In this document: positions 60,169-64,000 of the stretch, one piece after another
Layout of the letters: the number at the start of each line of letters is the position of its first letter
Numbering within the stretch: position 1 is the stretch's first letter
From: Mesostigma viride
Lineage: Eukaryota; Streptophyta; Mesostigmatophyceae; Mesostigmatales; Mesostigmataceae
Length of the DNA stretch: 64,000 nt
Reading direction: 5' to 3'
Assembly (NCBI GenBank): GCA_009746045.1
Contig: RPFO01000389.1
Coordinates: forward strand, 1,790,482-1,854,481
Translations under genes and position numbers: made by a program
The notes under the pieces: model-generated
What the model saw: the letters and a program-made list of their open reading frames with translations, nothing else
Told to the model about the DNA's origin: nothing
Databases searched by the model: none

Positions 60169-62131
60169 ATGGCGAGCGGCTCAGGCGAGCCGGAGTGCAG
60201 TCCATCATCCGCAGGGCCAGCTGTCGGCGGCTCGGGTGATGCGGCCCCCGCAGGTCTGGACCTGCAAGCTTTCTTGTGCCGCATGTCACCGAGGACGAGG
60301 GAAAAGCAACTACGACAGGCAGGGCTAACCACGGCATCAGAAGCGGGGCTGGTAAACTCCGACAAACCAGCTGACAAGGGCGAAAAAGTAAGCCGTGCGC
60401 CGCGAGATGAAATTACGTTCAGGGATATGCGCACCAAGCGGAAGATTCTGGACGCCTTTCACGAGAGCGGATTGTCGCAGCGCCAATTCTGCAAAACTAG
60501 CGACCCCCCCATCCCGATTTCAACCTTCAGCCGCATGCTCACAGAGGAGGCGGCCATCAAGGCTGCAGCAGACAACCCCAAGCTAGCGGGGAAGAAGTGC
60601 CCAAGTCGTGTCAGAAACCCGACTACGGCCAAGTTTCCCTTGGTGGAGAAAGAGGTGGCCACTGAGATTCGCGAGTATCGGAGCAAGGGGTACATGGTCA
60701 ACCGCGCGCTTGTGCGCGTAAGTTTATTTCCATCATAATTGTCGGTATTTTTCCTGCTGCATTTTGTACATGTCGCACTAGTTTGCTGAGTTTCGATTGT
60801 TTCATGAGTATGCATGCAGCCCGGCCCCGTGAGTATTTGACGTGGAAGAGCCGAAAGTATGTAATGGTCTTCTTCGTTGCATGCAGCCAAATGATGCAGC
60901 GTAACCACCCAGCAACGGGTGATCATGAATTATGTAAGGGTTGGAAACTAGCAGTCTTGCTCATTTCTTGGCGATATCCCAGCTGCCCCCCCTTTATTTG
61001 AAAGATATTGCTCATGATGCAGGGCAGTGTCACGAGATAATCAGTTGGGCTTAAGCAGCTACCTGCACCAAAGAAACCTTTTTTGCTGCCTAAAATGTTC
61101 TTCTTGTCCTGTTTTAATATTTGTTTGTGCAATGCATGTTGTGCAGAACATGATGTTCAAGTCCATGCGCAAGCTTCACCCTGAGAACGCGAAAATTTTC
61201 GTGTGCAGCGACGGCTTCTTGACCAAGTTTCGGCTCAGGCACGGCTTCACAACCCGCCTTCGCACCAATGTGAAGTCCCAGGCACGCTCAGCTGAGGAGA
61301 AGATGGCGACCATGCAAGGGTTCGTCGAGAGGGTGCAAGGCTACCTCGTGTCCATGCCTCACAAGGGCAGCGCGGACCATCCGGTCAACGAATTCGACGA
61401 GTTGTGGGGCAACTTCCCATCGTGGCTCAGATGGTGCTTCGATGAAACTCCCGCAACTTTCAACAACCCTGCGAGAGAGACGTGGGACGAGAAGGGGAAA
61501 AAGGAGGTGTGGGTGGCAGGCCAGGCGGGTTCAGCATCGGACAAACGCTGGTGCACATTCATCATCCCCTACAGCGCAGGGAAGGGCCCACACTCACCCG
61601 TCATGCAGCCACGCCCCGCAGTGATCTTCGGCGGCGCAGGGAACGTCATGGCTTCAGAGAAGGACAGCTACCATCCCGACGTGGACGTCTATTTCCAGGC
61701 ATGTCCGCCTTCATGTTATAATTATATGTGCATTATTATTTTATTCATTATTACGTACATTCAGACTGTGTACCACTCATCTGAAAATATTGTACGTATG
61801 CCAACCTCACCTCCAGCATTTTTTTCGTCTAGCAGTATGTAGGGTAATTTTATATTTTCACTATTACTACTACTCTTATATTTTAGCTAATAAAGTAATA
61901 TTTATTAGTTTACTCTAATACTGTACATAAATAAACTGATTCAAATAAATATATTGGTTACGTTTGATTATAGTGTCTTCCTTCCTTCCTTCCTTCCTTC
62001 CTTCCTTCCTTCCTTCCTTCCTTCCTTCCTTCCTTCCTTCCTTCCTTCCTTCCTTCCTTCCTTCCTTCCTTCCTTCCTTGCTTCCTTCCTTCCTTCCTTC
62101 CTTCCTTCCGTCTTTAGCATAGTCCTCAACA

Positions 62132-62164
<33 letters not shown>

Positions 62165-63891
62165 TGTATGTATGTATGTATGTATGTATGTATGTATGTA
62201 TGTATGTATGTATGTATGTATGTATGTATGTATGTATGTATGTATGTATGTATGTATGTATGTATGTATGTATGTTTGTTTGTTTGTTTGTTTAATTGCT
62301 CAATTAATTGTTTGTTTGGTTGACAGTGCGTAGTCACCACTTTGTCCACTGCACGCCACACTTAACTGCACTTGTCACTTCACAATTCCTATTCATTGTG
62401 CTGGCGTTTCTTAGACATCTTGCCTGACTGGCTTGCCGCAGGTTAGCTTGCCAGCTAGCCGCATATATTTGATTTATCTCTATTAATGCAATGTCATGTG
62501 CCCAACCTCTTAGTAGGGATTATTGGTGCTTTTCTAAGCTCAATTACATGCAATTGTGATTAATTGTAAGTAGTAGTAAACTAATGGAACATGGTAGTGT
62601 TGGATTTATGACTTCTTTCATGTAATGCTTGTGCCTCATTTGCAGGCTCACGCTTGGAATGATACACCGACCATGTTGGACATCATCGAGTGCACCATCA
62701 AGCCCTACGTGGAAGCGGTGGGCAACAAGGGCACGCAGTTTCTTCTCTTCCTCGATAACCTTGCATCCCACGTCGACAAGGAAGTGCTCGCGGCTTTCTG
62801 GAAGTTGAACATCCGGGTCGTCCTGGGCCCACCTGGGCTCACGGACGCCTGGCAGCCCGGTGACCTGCATGTTCAGAATGAGGTCAAGAAGGCCACCTAC
62901 CGCAAGCAGGATGCCTGGCTGCAGGAGGGAGACAACATGGCAGCGTGAGTTTACTTAAGTTAGACCGAGGTCATACGTTTTTTCCTTCCCCATGTGGATG
63001 TCTTTGATTTTGCAGCATGCCCGCCGGCTGGCCTGCCTTTCAATTCCACATGTGTGTGCATTAATTTTGCTACGACTGATGAGGTAGAATGACCACGCCT
63101 TTATTGTGTACTTGTCACAGTACTTACATCATTCTTTCGTTTGCCTTTGCCCCACGTATGGTGCTGCCATCCATGCATGCAATTGGGGGACATAGATGGA
63201 CTGGTGCGGACGGGTTCAAGATGAGTGCGAGGACACGGCGGGTGTTGACGACACAATGGCTGGGGGAGGCCTGGAAAGAATATCAAGTCGAGCACCAGCA
63301 AGTGTTGTGGAGTTCTTTTTTGAAGACAGGCTGCCTCGTGACAGCCAATGGCCACGGGGACAGCGACATCAAGCCTCAGGGCATGCCGGGATTCACCTTC
63401 AAACGCATGGATGCGAGCAAGATCGTGTATGACAAGAGGCTGGTAAGCACTTTCAAGTCACATTATTATGGGACACGATAGCGGTTCATTGACAGTATAA
63501 AGCACGGAAGGGCGATTTGGTGACAATGCTATGTGCAGGTGTTGGTCTTTTGTGATCACCAACAACAGATGCTTTTATATTACTACGCCCAAGCAAGCTG
63601 ACCCCATTCCGTAACATGAGTCTCTCTACTTGTATTTTGTTGTTGTCATAATAATGTAAAATATGAATGCAGATCAACAAGGCCTGCTTCGTGAACCTGG
63701 ACGACGCACAGGCTGTGCCAGTGGCCGGGGACGGCCAAGATGCCCACGACGATTTCACGCACAAGCTGGGGCACAACATGGATAGCGATGAGTGGTTTTT
63801 GAGCTCCGAAGCGCCGCCCCCTGAGCCTGAGCCCGAGCCTGAGCCGGGTGCTGCGGGCCGCTCCAAGATGCGCAAGTCTTTCAAACGCAAT
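60169..63891 (+). CDS. Pogo/CENP-B-like DDE transposase gene, five exons seen, 3' end beyond the window
   Basis: Exons: 60169-60717, 61147-61698, 62646-62944, 63196-63442 and 63673-63891. The phases all fit, giving 623 residues. Introns 1, 3, 4 and 5 begin GT; intron 2 begins GC. An N-terminal helix-turn-helix (KRKILDAFHESGLSQRQFCK, STFSRML) and a CENP-B-type one (FVCSDGFLTKFRLRHGFTTR) would bind DNA. The DDE domain has WCFDETPA (Asp282), LLFLDNLASH (Asp404) and WQPGDLHVQNEVKKA (Asp440), 35 residues between the last two. A PEPEPEPEPG tract and basic end follow. All three acids remain. No terminal inverted repeats were found, so it may be a transposon gene or a domesticated one. Confidence 0.85.
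61978..62109 (+). repeat. (TTCC)n microsatellite in intron 2 of the pogo-like gene
   Basis: About 33 units, with one G interruption near 62080. Confidence 0.97.
62133..62292 (+). repeat. (TATG)n then (TTTG)n microsatellite in intron 2
   Basis: About 35 TATG units followed by a short TTTG run. Together with the TTCC tract it fills a third of the intron. Confidence 0.97.
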
Positions 63892-64000
63892 GTAAGTAAT
63901 ATCTGTCGAAGCCTGAGTTTTGACGAGTTCTTAGGGTCATGTGTAGTCACACAGTGGGCGCTGTCGCCATAATTTTTGCACGCATCATTGGGACAATGAG

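Noticed and set aside
1-64000. Reassigned stop codons (as in some ulvophyte algae) to explain in-frame TAG, TAA and TGA
   Set aside because: All three stops occur within otherwise good frames, and intact frames here also end with all three, so no single reassignment fits. Frame errors or decay are simpler.

Overview
The window is nuclear DNA of a eukaryote with a repeat-rich genome. The evidence is GT-AG (and one GC-AG) spliceosomal introns, Ty1/copia-type and Ty3/gypsy-type LTR retrotransposons, a chromodomain integrase, a pogo-type DDE gene and very long microsatellites. A green alga or early streptophyte would fit the style and base composition, but nothing here fixes the species. No bacterial features, rRNA, tRNA or CRISPR array were seen.

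Layout. (1) 1-22757 is a nest of four copia-like elements. The oldest, A, lies on the minus strand and is split three times. Element D (only its 3' half is in the window) sits in A's 3' LTR. Element C (3904-12282, +) sits in A's RNase H domain with a GTAGC target duplication. Element B (13137-19268, +) sits in A's reverse transcriptase with a GTACA duplication. A itself lies in a glutamine-rich reading frame (22758-23148, -). (2) 23149-30450 holds an RNase H1/viroplasmin-like relic, a palindrome with an E2F-like core, and a candidate multi-exon gene of unknown function between ~250-bp inverted repeats. (3) 30453-31050 is a CATC microsatellite. 31066-33993 is a scrambled relic, E, of the same copia-like lineage. 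(4) 34200-39420 is a chain of minisatellites and palindromes. (5) 39534-48385 is a candidate large DNA transposon. Two divergent genes, one with a DDE-like D..DN..GHTHxDxD pattern and one unknown, flank a central palindrome, and 8-bp satellite arrays lie at both ends and in the centre. (6) 49713-58175 is a nearly complete chromovirus-type gypsy element, F. (7) 58714-59239 is an acidic, serine-rich reading frame. 60169 to beyond the window is a multi-exon pogo/CENP-B-like transposase gene.

The strongest novelty is in the copia-like elements. They share LTRs that start AGTT and usually end AACT, instead of TG...CA. They share a conserved polypurine tract and a reverse transcriptase box H-G/A-D-D in place of Y-x-D-D. 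Their retropepsin-like domain lies between integrase and reverse transcriptase instead of before integrase. Many frame breaks sit next to runs of G or C, so part of the apparent decay may be sequencing error.
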